A stretch of 64,000 bases of DNA from CAWFSE01 sp963697565 (lineage in GTDB: Bacteria > Actinomycetota > Actinomycetes > CAVWCF01), in the NCBI GenBank assembly GCA_963697565.1, contig CAVOOM010000007.1:620001-684000 (forward strand), written 5' to 3'. Under the pieces are notes generated by a model that was given only the letters and a program-made list of their open reading frames with translations, did no database searches and was not told the DNA's origin. Shown piece after piece: positions 43,674 to 51,378 of this stretch (positions are counted from its first letter, which is position 1; the number at the start of each line of letters is the position of its first letter). The translations under genes and the position numbers were made by a program.

Positions 43674-44915
43674 GTGTCCGCCGACCTCGACCTGCCTGCC
43701 GGCGTGGAGCCCACGCCGCTGGCGCTGCTGCTGCTCGGCCGGGGCAGCGACCCGGCGAGTGAGCGTGGCGTCGAGTGCCCAGGAGACCTGCCCGCCCCGA
43801 GCGACCCCGGCCTCGTCGCGCGGGCCCGGCGTGCCAAGGACGCCCTGGGCGAGCGGGTCTTCGTGCTCGGCCACCACTACCAGCGCGATGAGGTCATCGC
43901 GTTCGCGGACGTGACGGGCGACTCGTTCAAGCTGGCGCGCGAGGCGGCCGCCCGGCCGGACGCGGAGTACATCGTCTTCTGCGGCGTGCACTTCATGGCC
44001 GAGTCCGCCGACATCCTGACGTCAGACGCCCAGCAGGTCGTGCTCCCAGACCTCGCCGCGGGCTGCTCGATGGCCGACATGGCCGCGATCAGCCAGGTCG
44101 AGGACGCGTGGGCGGCGCTGGAGCAGGCCGGCGTCGCCGACCGGACCGTGCCCATCACGTACATGAACTCGGCGGCCTCGATCAAGGCGTTCACCGGCCG
44201 CCACGGCGGAGCGGTGTGCACGTCTTCCAACGCGCGTCGGGCACTGGAGTGGGCGTTCGCCGAGGGCGGCGACGACGCGAAGGTGCTCTTCCTGCCCGAC
44301 CAGCACCTCGGCCGCAACACCGCCGTGCTCGAGCTCGGGCTGTCCCTCGACGACTGCGTCGTCTACAACCCGCACAAGCCCGGCGGAGGGCTAACCGCGG
44401 AGCAGCTGCGCGCGGCCCGGGTCATCCTGTGGCGCGGGCACTGCTCGGTGCACGGCCGGTTCACGGCCGAATCGGTCGCCGAGGTGCGGGCGCGGGTCCC
44501 CGGCGTGCAGGTGGTCGTCCACCCCGAGTGCGCGCACGAGGTCGTCCTCGCCGCCGACGCGGTCGGCTCGACGGAGCGGATCATCGACATCATCTCCGCG
44601 GCCCCCGCCGGCAGCGCGTGGGCCGTCGGCACCGAGCTCAACCTGGTCCGCCGGCTTGCGCTGCAGCACCCGGAGCAGCAGATCACCTATCTCGACAAGA
44701 CCGTCTGCTACTGCTCGACGATGAACCGGATCGACCTGCCCCACCTGGTGTGGGCGCTGGAATCCCTGGTCGAGGGTCGCGTGGTCAACCGGATCGAGGT
44801 CGACCCGGACACCGCGCACTGGGCCCGGGTCGCGCTCGACCGGATGCTGGCGCTGCCAGCGGCTCCGGCCAGCGCGTCGGCGACCGCGGCTGCGGTCGAC
44901 CCCGCGCAGGACTAG
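43674..44915 (+). CDS. nadA: quinolinate synthase
   Basis: 413 residues, the long actinobacterial form. Condenses iminoaspartate with DHAP to quinolinate in NAD synthesis. Motifs: VFVLGHHYQRDEVIAFADVT, ITYMNSAASIKAFTGRHGG, CTSSNARRALEWAF, FLPDQHLGRNTA. The [4Fe-4S] Cys candidates are in VFCGVHFMAES, VVHPECAHEV and DKTVCYCSTMNRID. GTG 43674 (VSADLDLPAG) has GAGGTG 5 nt upstream and is preferred over ATG 43584. Convergent with pspA, 2-nt gap. Confidence 0.92.
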   Translation: MSADLDLPAGVEPTPLALLLLGRGSDPASERGVECPGDLPAPSDPGLVARARRAKDALGERVFVLGHHYQRDEVIAFADVTGDSFKLAREAAARPDAEYIVFCGVHFMAESADILTSDAQQVVLPDLAAGCSMADMAAISQVEDAWAALEQAGVADRTVPITYMNSAASIKAFTGRHGGAVCTSSNARRALEWAFAEGGDDAKVLFLPDQHLGRNTAVLELGLSLDDCVVYNPHKPGGGLTAEQLRAARVILWRGHCSVHGRFTAESVAEVRARVPGVQVVVHPECAHEVVLAADAVGSTERIIDIISAAPAGSAWAVGTELNLVRRLALQHPEQQITYLDKTVCYCSTMNRIDLPHLVWALESLVEGRVVNRIEVDPDTAHWARVALDRMLALPAAPASASATAAAVDPAQD

Positions 44916-44917
44916 AC

Positions 44918-45664
44918 CTACGCCCGGCCCTCCGGGCCCTGCTCGAGCTCCGGGGCGGGGGCGGCCTGGGGCAACTCGCCCTTGAGGCGCGCGAGTTCGA
45001 TCTCCACGTCGTGGGTGCTCGACATCCGCTCCAACTCCACGGCGATGTCGTCTTTGACCGTCCCGGTGGCGTCCGGAAGCACCCCCGCGGCGAGCAGCTC
45101 GTCGAGGGCGCCCGCGCGGGCCTGCAACTGGGCGGTCTTGTCCTCGGCGCGCTGGATCGCCATCCCGACATCGCTCAGCTCATCGGAGATCCCGCTGAAC
45201 GCCTCGCTGATCCGGGTCTGCGCCTCGGCCGCGGTGTAGGTCGCCTTGATGGTCTCCTTGCGCGTCCGGAAGGACTCCACCTTCGCCGCCAGCTGCTGGG
45301 CGGCCGCGGACAGCCGCTCCTCCTCGGCCTGCAGCGCGGCCAGCTGGGTGCCCAGGTCGGCCATCTCACCCTGCACGCCGGAGCGCCTGGTCAGGGCCTC
45401 GCGGGCGAGGTCCTCGCGCCCCATCGACAGCGCCGCCTTGGCCTGGCCCTCGAGCTTGGCCCCCTGCTGCTCCAGCGCGGCGAGCTGGATCTCCAGCCGC
45501 TTGCGCGAGGTCGCGACGTCGGCCACGCCCCGTCGCACCTTCTGCAGCAGCTCAAGCTGCTTCTCGTAGGAGTAGTCGAGCATCTGGCGGGGATCCTCGG
45601 CCTTGTCGAGGGCCTTGTTGGCCTTGGATTTGAAGATCGCGGACAGCCGCTTGAACAGACCCAT
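44918..45664 (-). CDS. pspA: PspA/IM30 family protein
   Basis: 248 residues, almost entirely helical. Start MGLFKRLSAIFKSKANKALD, with the amphipathic N-terminal helix, then DPRQMLDYSYEKQLELLQKV and long coiled coil to about residue 190, and an acidic tail. ESCRT-III-like membrane repair/stress protein on the inner leaflet. ATG 45664 has no ribosome binding site; TAGGCT lies 6 nt upstream. Divergent from the DUF3043 gene with only 33 nt between. Confidence 0.9.
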   Translation of the reverse strand: MGLFKRLSAIFKSKANKALDKAEDPRQMLDYSYEKQLELLQKVRRGVADVATSRKRLEIQLAALEQQGAKLEGQAKAALSMGREDLAREALTRRSGVQGEMADLGTQLAALQAEEERLSAAAQQLAAKVESFRTRKETIKATYTAAEAQTRISEAFSGISDELSDVGMAIQRAEDKTAQLQARAGALDELLAAGVLPDATGTVKDDIAVELERMSSTHDVEIELARLKGELPQAAPAPELEQGPEGRA

Positions 45665-45670
45665 AGGCCC

Positions 45671-45676
45671 AGCCTA
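45671..45676 (-). promoter_or_regulatory. -10 hexamer of pspA
   Basis: TAGGCT on the minus strand, spacer GGGCCT, then ATG 45664. One half of a face-to-face promoter pair with the DUF3043 gene. Confidence 0.55.
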
Positions 45677-45685
45677 GGCCGCGGA

Positions 45686-45691
45686 TACGCT
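45686..45691 (+). promoter_or_regulatory. -10 hexamer of the DUF3043 gene
   Basis: TACGCT, spacer GGCCGC, then GTG 45698. Nine nt from the pspA -10 hexamer, so the two polymerase sites overlap. Confidence 0.55.
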
Positions 45692-45697
45692 GGCCGC

Positions 45698-46298
45698 GTG
45701 TTCCGCCGACGTTCTGAGACCCCGACCGAGCCCGACGCGGCCGCCGCCGAGGCGGCTGCGGCCGCCGCGCGCGGCGCCGCCACCCCGGGCAAGGGCCGCC
45801 CCACGCCCACCCGCAAGGAGGCCGAGGCCGCCCGCAAAGCCGCGGTGAAGCCCTCCGACCGCAAGGCGGCCGCCCGGCTCGACAAGGAGCGGACTCGCGC
45901 CGAGCGGGCCAAGGCGCGCGAGGCGATGCTGGCTGGCGACGAGCGCTACCTGCCCAAACGCGACCAGGGCCCGGTGCGCGCCTACGCCCGCGACTGGGTC
46001 GACACCCGCTGGTCGATCGGCGAGCTCTTCATGCCCGGTGCGATCGTCGTGCTCATCTTCGGCGTGCTGCCGTTGCCCGCTCTGCGCAACATCTCAGTGC
46101 TGCTGTGGTTCGTGCTGACCGCGCTGGTCATCGCCGACACGGCCTTCCTGGGCTTCCGGCTGAGGGGCGCCCTCGCCCGGCGGTTCCCCGACGAGGTCCG
46201 CAAGGGGGCGGTCGGCGTACGGCGTCCTGCGCAGCCTTCAGCTGCGCGCCCTGCGGATCCCCAAGCCGCGCCTCAAGCGCGGCGCCCCGGTGGTCTGA
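45698..46298 (+). CDS. DUF3043 membrane protein (frameshift near the end)
   Basis: About 200 residues. Long charged cytoplasmic part (GKGRPTPTRKEAEAARKAA; LPKRDQGPVRAYARDWVDTR), two membrane helices (LFMPGAIVVLIFGVLPL; LLWFVLTALVIADTAFLGF), and a basic tail. Near 46217 one extra base shifts the frame; corrected, the tail is YGVLRSLQLRALRIPKPRLK then RGAPVV, the normal end of this family. Function unknown; restricted to Actinobacteria as far as I know. Confidence 0.82.
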
Positions 46299-46313
46299 CC
46301 GAGCCGCCCGCCC

Positions 46314-46319
46314 TAGGTT
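46314..46319 (+). promoter_or_regulatory. -10-like hexamer for aldo/keto reductase gene
   Basis: TAGGTT, spacer GGCGGG, then ATG 46326. Good leaderless match within the 27-nt gap. Confidence 0.5.
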
Positions 46320-46325
46320 GGCGGG

Positions 46326-47333
46326 ATGGAACACCGCCACCTCGGCCGCAGCGGCCTACTCGTCAGCGAGATCTCGTACGGCAACTGGGTCACCCACGGC
46401 TCGCAGGTCGGCGACGACGCCGCGACTGCCTGCGTGGAGGCCGCCCTCGACGCGGGCATCACCACCTTCGACACCGCCGACGTCTACGCCGGCACCGAGG
46501 CGGAGGCCGTCCTCGGCCGGGCCCTGCGCGGCAAGCGCCGCGAGGGGCTGGAGGTCTTCACCAAGGTCTACTGGCCGACCGGGCCGGGCCGCAACGACCG
46601 CGGGCTGTCGCGCAAGCACATCATCGAGTCCTGCCACGCCTCGCTGCGCCGGCTGCAGACCGACTACGTCGACCTCTACCAGGCCCATCGGTACGACGTG
46701 GAGACCCCGCTTGAGGAGACCCTGCGGGCCTTCGACGACCTGGTCCGCCAGGGCAAGGTCCTCTACGTGGGCGTGTCGGAGTGGACCGCCGAGCAGATCC
46801 GCGAGGCCCACCGCGTCGCCTCCGAGATGGGCTTCGACCGGCTGGTCAGCAACCAGCCGCAGTACTCGATGCTGTGGCGCGTCATCGAGGACGAGGTGGT
46901 CCCAGCCTCGCGCGAGCTCGGCATGAGCCAGATCGTGTGGAGCCCCCTGGCCCAAGGGGTGCTCACCGGCAAGTACCTGCCCGGGCAGCCCCCGCCGGAG
47001 GGCTCGCGGGCCACCGACCCCAGCGGCGGCAACTTCATCCGCGCGATGCTCAACGACACCCTGCTGGAGCGCGTCCAGGGCCTCAAGCCGATCGCCGCCG
47101 ACCACGGCCTGACCATGGCCCAGCTGGCCCTTGCCTGGGTCCTCGCCAACGACAACGTCGCCTCGGCGATCATCGGGGCGACCCGGCCCGAGCAGGTGGC
47201 AGACAACGTCAAGGCGAGCGGGATGCGGCTGGAGCCGGACGCGCTGGCCGCGATCGACGCGGTGCTGGGCGACGTGGTCGTGCGGGACCCGGCCAAGACC
47301 GCCGAGATGAGCCCCCGCCAGCGACCGGCCTGA
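46326..47333 (+). CDS. aldo/keto reductase (Kv-beta/YghZ-like)
   Basis: 335 residues, TIM barrel NADPH-dependent reductase. MEHRHLGRSGLLVSEISYGN; catalytic Asp/Tyr in ITTFDTADVYAGTEAEAVLG; Lys in LEVFTKVYWPTGPGRND; His in YVDLYQAHRYDVETPLEE; NADPH site IVWSPLAQGVLTGKYL. The RYD in place of H-x-x-D and the overall pattern suggest the voltage-gated K+ channel beta subclass. Substrate unknown. Frame intact. Confidence 0.9.
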   Translation: MEHRHLGRSGLLVSEISYGNWVTHGSQVGDDAATACVEAALDAGITTFDTADVYAGTEAEAVLGRALRGKRREGLEVFTKVYWPTGPGRNDRGLSRKHIIESCHASLRRLQTDYVDLYQAHRYDVETPLEETLRAFDDLVRQGKVLYVGVSEWTAEQIREAHRVASEMGFDRLVSNQPQYSMLWRVIEDEVVPASRELGMSQIVWSPLAQGVLTGKYLPGQPPPEGSRATDPSGGNFIRAMLNDTLLERVQGLKPIAADHGLTMAQLALAWVLANDNVASAIIGATRPEQVADNVKASGMRLEPDALAAIDAVLGDVVVRDPAKTAEMSPRQRPA

Positions 47334-47360
47334 GGTCCGGTCGCCGGGACCGAGCGGTGG

Positions 47361-47570
47361 CTAGCCGGTCGGCGGGTGCAGGCTCATCGGGCCGTAGACG
47401 GTCCGCTGGTCCTCCAGCAGGGTGACGGCGTCGACGCCGGTGGCCAGCAGGTCGCGCCAGACCTCGCCCACCCAGGTCTCGGCGTCGCCCTGAGTCGGGA
47501 ACGACGGCGACGCCGGCTCCACCTCCACCGACGAGCCGTCGGCCTTCTCGTACCGCCACGTCCATGCCAT
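47361..47570 (-). CDS. small conserved actinobacterial protein
   Basis: 69 residues: MAWTWRYEKADGSSVEVEPA, FPTQGDAETWVGEVWRDLLA, TGVDAVTLLEDQRTVYGPMS. Soluble, acidic. I recognise the pattern (WRYE...D.E.W.GE.WR.L...G...V.L.ED...YGPMSL) from many actinomycetes but know no function. ATG 47570 has TACCGT 7 nt upstream. Confidence 0.75.
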   Translation of the reverse strand: MAWTWRYEKADGSSVEVEPASPSFPTQGDAETWVGEVWRDLLATGVDAVTLLEDQRTVYGPMSLHPPTG

Positions 47571-47577
47571 AGCGGCG

Positions 47578-47583
47578 ACGGTA
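47578..47583 (-). promoter_or_regulatory. -10-like hexamer for the 69-residue protein
   Basis: TACCGT, 7 nt before ATG 47570 on the minus strand. No ribosome binding site. Confidence 0.45.
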
Positions 47584-47654
47584 CCGCTGCGCAGGGCCTG
47601 GGAGTCGCGGGCTTTGACTCCGCCGCGCGCCCCGTGGGAAGGTCGCGGCACAAC

Positions 47655-47765
47655 TGAATTCGCTTGCGTGCAGGGGAAGTCCGGTCCAAGTCCGGCGCTG
47701 ACCCGCAACCGTAGGCCGGGCCCCGCGGGGCCCGGCGAGCCGGGATACCTGCCCGCAGCGAGCGG
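47655..47765 (+). ncRNA. cobalamin (B12) riboswitch
   Basis: Aptamer core: GTGCAGGGGAAGTCCGGT, CAAGTCCGGCGCTGACCCGC, AACCGTAGGC, a long GC stem (CCGGGCCCCGCGGGGCCCGG) and GCGAGCCGGGATACCTGCC. These are the conserved blocks of the AdoCbl riboswitch, including the B12-box-like CGGCGCTGACCCGCAACCG. It lies about 150 nt before a secreted protein gene and an eight-gene corrinoid operon, which B12 should repress. Edges approximate. Confidence 0.92.
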
Positions 47766-47857
47766 CTCCTTCACACCGCCGAGGTTTGCGGGGCGGAGCC
47801 CGGGTCGAGCCGACCCGTACCCGCCCCCGTTGCGCGCGCCCCAGGGCACGCCGCGGG

Positions 47858-47898
47858 GGTCCGTCGTTTCGGCGCGCCTCCGGGGTCACCCACGGACC
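47858..47898 (+). promoter_or_regulatory. possible riboswitch expression-platform stem
   Basis: GGTCCGT (47858-47864) can pair with ACGGACC (47892-47898), closing a 27-nt loop shortly before the ribosome binding site GGAAAGG at about 47908. Could be part of the switch; prediction only. Confidence 0.35.
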
Positions 47899-47917
47899 GC
47901 TCAACCGGAAAGGCGTC

Positions 47918-49196
47918 ATGTCTTCGCACCGCCGCGCCATCGCCCTCATCGGCGCGCTCCTGCTTGCCGCGCCCTTCGCAATGGCCGCCCCCGCGGCCGA
48001 GGCGGCCACGACCACCGACCCGGCGAAGGTCGGCATGTACGGAGCCCCCGACCGGCTGTTCCTGGAGTTCGACGCAGTGTTCAACCACGCGATCGCCGTG
48101 CTGGGCCTGACCGCGGCTGGCGGGGTTGTGGACCCGTTGGCGGTGGACTGGATCGTGAAGCAGCAGTGCGCCGACGGCGGCTACGTCGCCTTCCGCGCAG
48201 ATCTGGCGGCGCCCTGCCCAGCCCCGGACTCCGCGGCCTTCACCGGCGAGGACACCAACAGCACGGCCCTGGCGGCCCTGGCGCTGCGGGCGATCGGCCG
48301 CACTACGGAGGCTGCGCGGGCCGAGCAGTGGCTGGAGGCGCGCCGCAGCCCCGACGGCGGCTGGGCGTACTACCCGGATGGCGCCGCTGCGAGCGATCCC
48401 AACTCCACCGGCGTGGTGCTGATGGCGCTTAGCGGGGCCGGGACGGCCCCAGACGCGTCCGTGTACGGCGCGTCGGCCCAGGTGCCGTGCGGATCGGCCG
48501 ACGAGGGGGCTTTCGACTACTTCGGGCCCAACGACCTCGCCTCGGCCCAGGGCGTCCTCGGGTTCGCCGGTGGCGTGCTGCCGCCGACCGCCCCTGGGTC
48601 GTGGGCCGACGACGCCCCGGCGGTGCTTTGCCCTGCCCTGTCCAACGCCCAGGTGGCCTCCAACGCGGTGGCCTGGTTGGAGACCCGGTCGGCGTCTGTC
48701 ACCGCGTCCGACGCGCCCTGGGTGATCCTGGCGTTTGCCGCCGCCGGGGTGGCCGGGCCCGAAGCGACCGCCCTGTACCCCGGGGTCCAGGCGTGGGCCG
48801 CTGATCCAGCGTTCACCGGCAACGCCGGCCGACCCGGCCTGGCCGCGCTGAGCGCCGCCGCGCTCGGACTCGTCGATGACCTCCCGGCGTACGCCAGCGC
48901 GATTGCCGCACTGCTCACCACCGCGGTCCCGGCGCCAATCCCCACACCGACACCCGCCCGCGCCTGCGGCCACCCCGGCCCCGACCGCGCCGGCCGCCGC
49001 ACTCCCGGCGACGCTGCCCGACAGCGGGCCTCCGCCCGCGGTCGTCGATATGGCCCTGGTCGCGCTTGGCCTCCTCGCGCTTGGCGGCGGCCTGCTCGCC
49101 CTTGGCCGCCGGCGCCGCGGCAACCCCGGCGTCGAGACCCCCGCCGCCCCCGCCCACGCCCCCGGCCCCGACGCGGTGGAGCCTGAGCCGAGATGA
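47918..49196 (+). CDS. secreted alpha/alpha-barrel (prenyltransferase-repeat) surface protein, intrinsic-factor-like
   Basis: About 425 residues. Signal peptide (IALIGALLLAAPFAMAAPAA), then repeats of the squalene-cyclase/intrinsic-factor type: WIVKQQCADGGYVAF, DTNSTALAALALRAIG, WLEARRSPDGGWAYYPDG and DPNSTGVVLMALSGAG. After a Pro/Ala linker come LPDSG, a membrane helix and RRRRG, resembling a sortase signal or a simple anchor. One base is missing near 48955; the tail is in another frame and ends at TGA 49194-49196, overlapping the next ATG. First gene after the B12 riboswitch. Inferred role: capture of corrinoids at the surface. ATG 47918 has GGAAAGG upstream. Confidence 0.75.
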
Positions 49197-50129
49197 CCCG
49201 CCGCCCGCGCTCTGCCACGCGTGCCGCCGCCCGCGCCGCCGCCCTCGGGGTCGCGGCCGGGACGGCGCTGGCCGCCGCGGTCGCGGTGTCGGCCCCCACG
49301 GCCGCCCACGCCGACACGTACCGCTACTGGACGTACTGGAAAGCGGCCCCCGGGCAGTCCTCCTGGGGGTTCAGCCCCGCAGGCGCCTCGTCGCGGCCTG
49401 CCGACGGCGCGGTCGAGGGCTGGCGGTTCGCCCTGTCGGGGGTGGCCGGCTCGGGCGGCACGCAGCCTCGGACGACGCCCTCGTTCGACAGCATCTGCGC
49501 CGGCACCCCGCCCGTCGCCGGGGGCGTGCGAGTCGCGGTGGTCGTGGACTTCGGGACCTCCGATGCCCGGCCGCCGGGCGAGACACCGCCGCGCGGCGTC
49601 GTGGCCTACTGCGCCACCAGGACGCCCGCCCTCACCGGGCTGGAGGCGCTCGCCGCGGGCCCGTGGGGGTCGGCGGTGCGGACGTCCGGCGGGCTGGTGT
49701 GCGGGATCGACGGCTACCCCCGCACCGAGTGCGGCGCGTTGGTGGCATCGCCCACCCCTGCTCCGCCAACCCCTGCACCCCCGGTCGCCGCGGCTCCTCC
49801 CGCGCCCGCTCCTAAGCCGCCCGCACCAGGCCGCCAGCCGCCCGCCGAGCCCGACCCCCCGCGCCCCTGAGGCCGCCGCGGCGAGCCAGCCCCCGGCCAC
49901 CCCTGTCCCGAGCACCGAAGCGGGCCCCTCAAGCTCAGCCCCTGCGAACGCAGCCCCCGGCGGCGAGCCCGTCGCTGCCGCGGCCGAGGTCGCCGACCCC
50001 GCGTTGGCCGCCCGCGCCAGCACCTCCACTGACGCTCCGGGCGGCCCGCCCCTCGCCGCCCTCGCCGGATTCGGCCTGGTGGTCGGCCTGGGCGGCGCGG
50101 CGTGGTGGCGGATGCGGGGCGAGCGATGA
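49193..50129 (+). CDS. SCO2322-type secreted protein, DUF4430-like (one frameshift)
   Basis: About 310 residues. Signal peptide (GVAAGTALAAAVAVSAPTAAHA), a beta domain (TYRYWTYWKAAPGQSSWGFS; VAVVVDFGTSDARPPGE; SGGLVCGIDGYPRTECGALV), a long Pro/Ala-rich linker and a C-terminal membrane anchor (AALAGFGLVVGLGGAAWW, then RMRGER). The beta domain matches the protein family named after Streptomyces SCO2322, from memory, and its end resembles the DUF4430 beta domain of transcobalamins. A frame change near 49845 in a C/G run. Overlaps both neighbours by ATGA. Confidence 0.75.
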
Positions 50130-51378
50130 GCGCCTCGGCGGCCTTCGCGCAGAGCCGGCTCCCCCGCGCGTTGCACCCCGGCGCGTGGTGGCTGTGGGCC
50201 CTCGGCTTGGCGGCCGCGGCCTCCCGTACGACCAACCCGCTGCTCCTCGGGCTGGTCGTGGCGGTGGCCGCGTGGGTGGTCGCCGCCCGCCGCACCGACG
50301 CCCCGTGGGCCCGCTCGTTCCAGGCCTTCCTCCGGCTGGGGCTGGTGTTCATCGCCATCCGGCTGGCCTTCGAGGTCGTCTTCGGGGCACCCGGACCGGG
50401 AACGGTCCTGGTCGCCTTGCCCGAGGTCGGCCTGCCGGAATGGGCGGCCGGGGTACGGCTGGGCGGGCCGGTCACGCTGGAGGCCCTCGTCGCGGCCCTG
50501 TACGACGGGTTGCGGCTGTTCGCGATCATCGCCTGCCTGGGGGCGGCCAACGCCCTGGCCAACCCCTCCCGCCTCCTCAAGTCGCTCCCCGGCGCGCTGT
50601 ACGAGGTGGGCGTCGCGGTCGTGGTCACGCTGACGGTGACCCCGCAGCTGGTCATCCACGCGCAGCGGCTCCGCGAGGCGCGCCGGCTCCGCGGCCGGGC
50701 CGAGTCGGGCCTGCGGGCGTACGCCTCGCTGGCGCTGCCGGTCCTCGAAGGCGCCCTGGACCGCTCGCTCGCCCTCGCCGCCGCGATGGACTCGCGTGGT
50801 TTCGGCCGGACGGCCGACCGCCCATCGCGCGAGCGCCTCGCGACGGGAGCCCTGACGCTGGGCGGGCTGCTCGGCATCTGCGCCGGCGCGTACGGCCTGC
50901 TGGACGCCGGGAGCGCGGCCCTCGCCGGGGCGCCACTGCTGATCAGCCGGCGTGACCGCGGCCGCAGCCGGGCTCGCCCTGGGGTCCCGGCGCAGTCCGC
51001 GCACCCGCTACCGCCCCGACCCCTGGGCCTGGCCGGAGACCGCGGTCGCCGCCAGCGGGCTGGCCGCCGCCGCCTTGCTCATCGCCATGTCCGTCGCAGG
51101 CGGCCCCGCGGCCCAGATCGTGCTGCAGCCGGCGACCAACCCGCTGGAGTGGCCGACGGTCAGCCTGCTCGCCGTCGGCGCGATCCTGCTCGCCGCGCTG
51201 CCGTCCGTGGTCGCGCCCGCCCCACCTGCGGGAGCCCGCGCCCCCCGCAGGTCGACGGCCCCCCAGACCGCCGGCCCCGCTTCCTCGCGCCCCGCGGACT
51301 CCGCGCCCGCGCGAGCCGGCGCCGGCCGCCCCCCAGACCGCCGCCTCACCGGCCGTCGCCGAGGAGGCGGTCGCGTGA
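50126..51378 (+). CDS. cbiQ: ECF transporter T component, CbiQ-like (frameshifted)
   Basis: About 415 residues. Energy-coupling transmembrane protein. Membrane segments: AWWLWALGLAAAASRTTNPL, LLLGLVVAVAAWVVAARR, LRLGLVFIAIRLAFEVVFG, a re-entrant region and VGVAVVVTLTVTPQLVIHAQ. The ATPase-coupling motifs are RLREARRLRGRAESG and AAAMDSRGFGRT. The frame changes near 50945 and again near 51335; corrected, the protein ends AASPAVAEEAVA and overlaps the ATPase gene GTG. Substrate inferred from the B12 riboswitch: cobalamin or a precursor. Confidence 0.82.

Noticed and set aside
49850..50129. Sortase signal on the SCO2322-type protein
   Set aside because: There is a C-terminal helix and a short basic tail but no LPxTG-like motif before it; a simple membrane anchor is enough.
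47771..51004. 1077-codon open frame on the minus strand across the corrinoid operon
   Set aside because: Its translation is Arg/Gly/Ala-rich with no motif, and it mirrors well-supported plus-strand genes. High GC removes stops from antisense frames.
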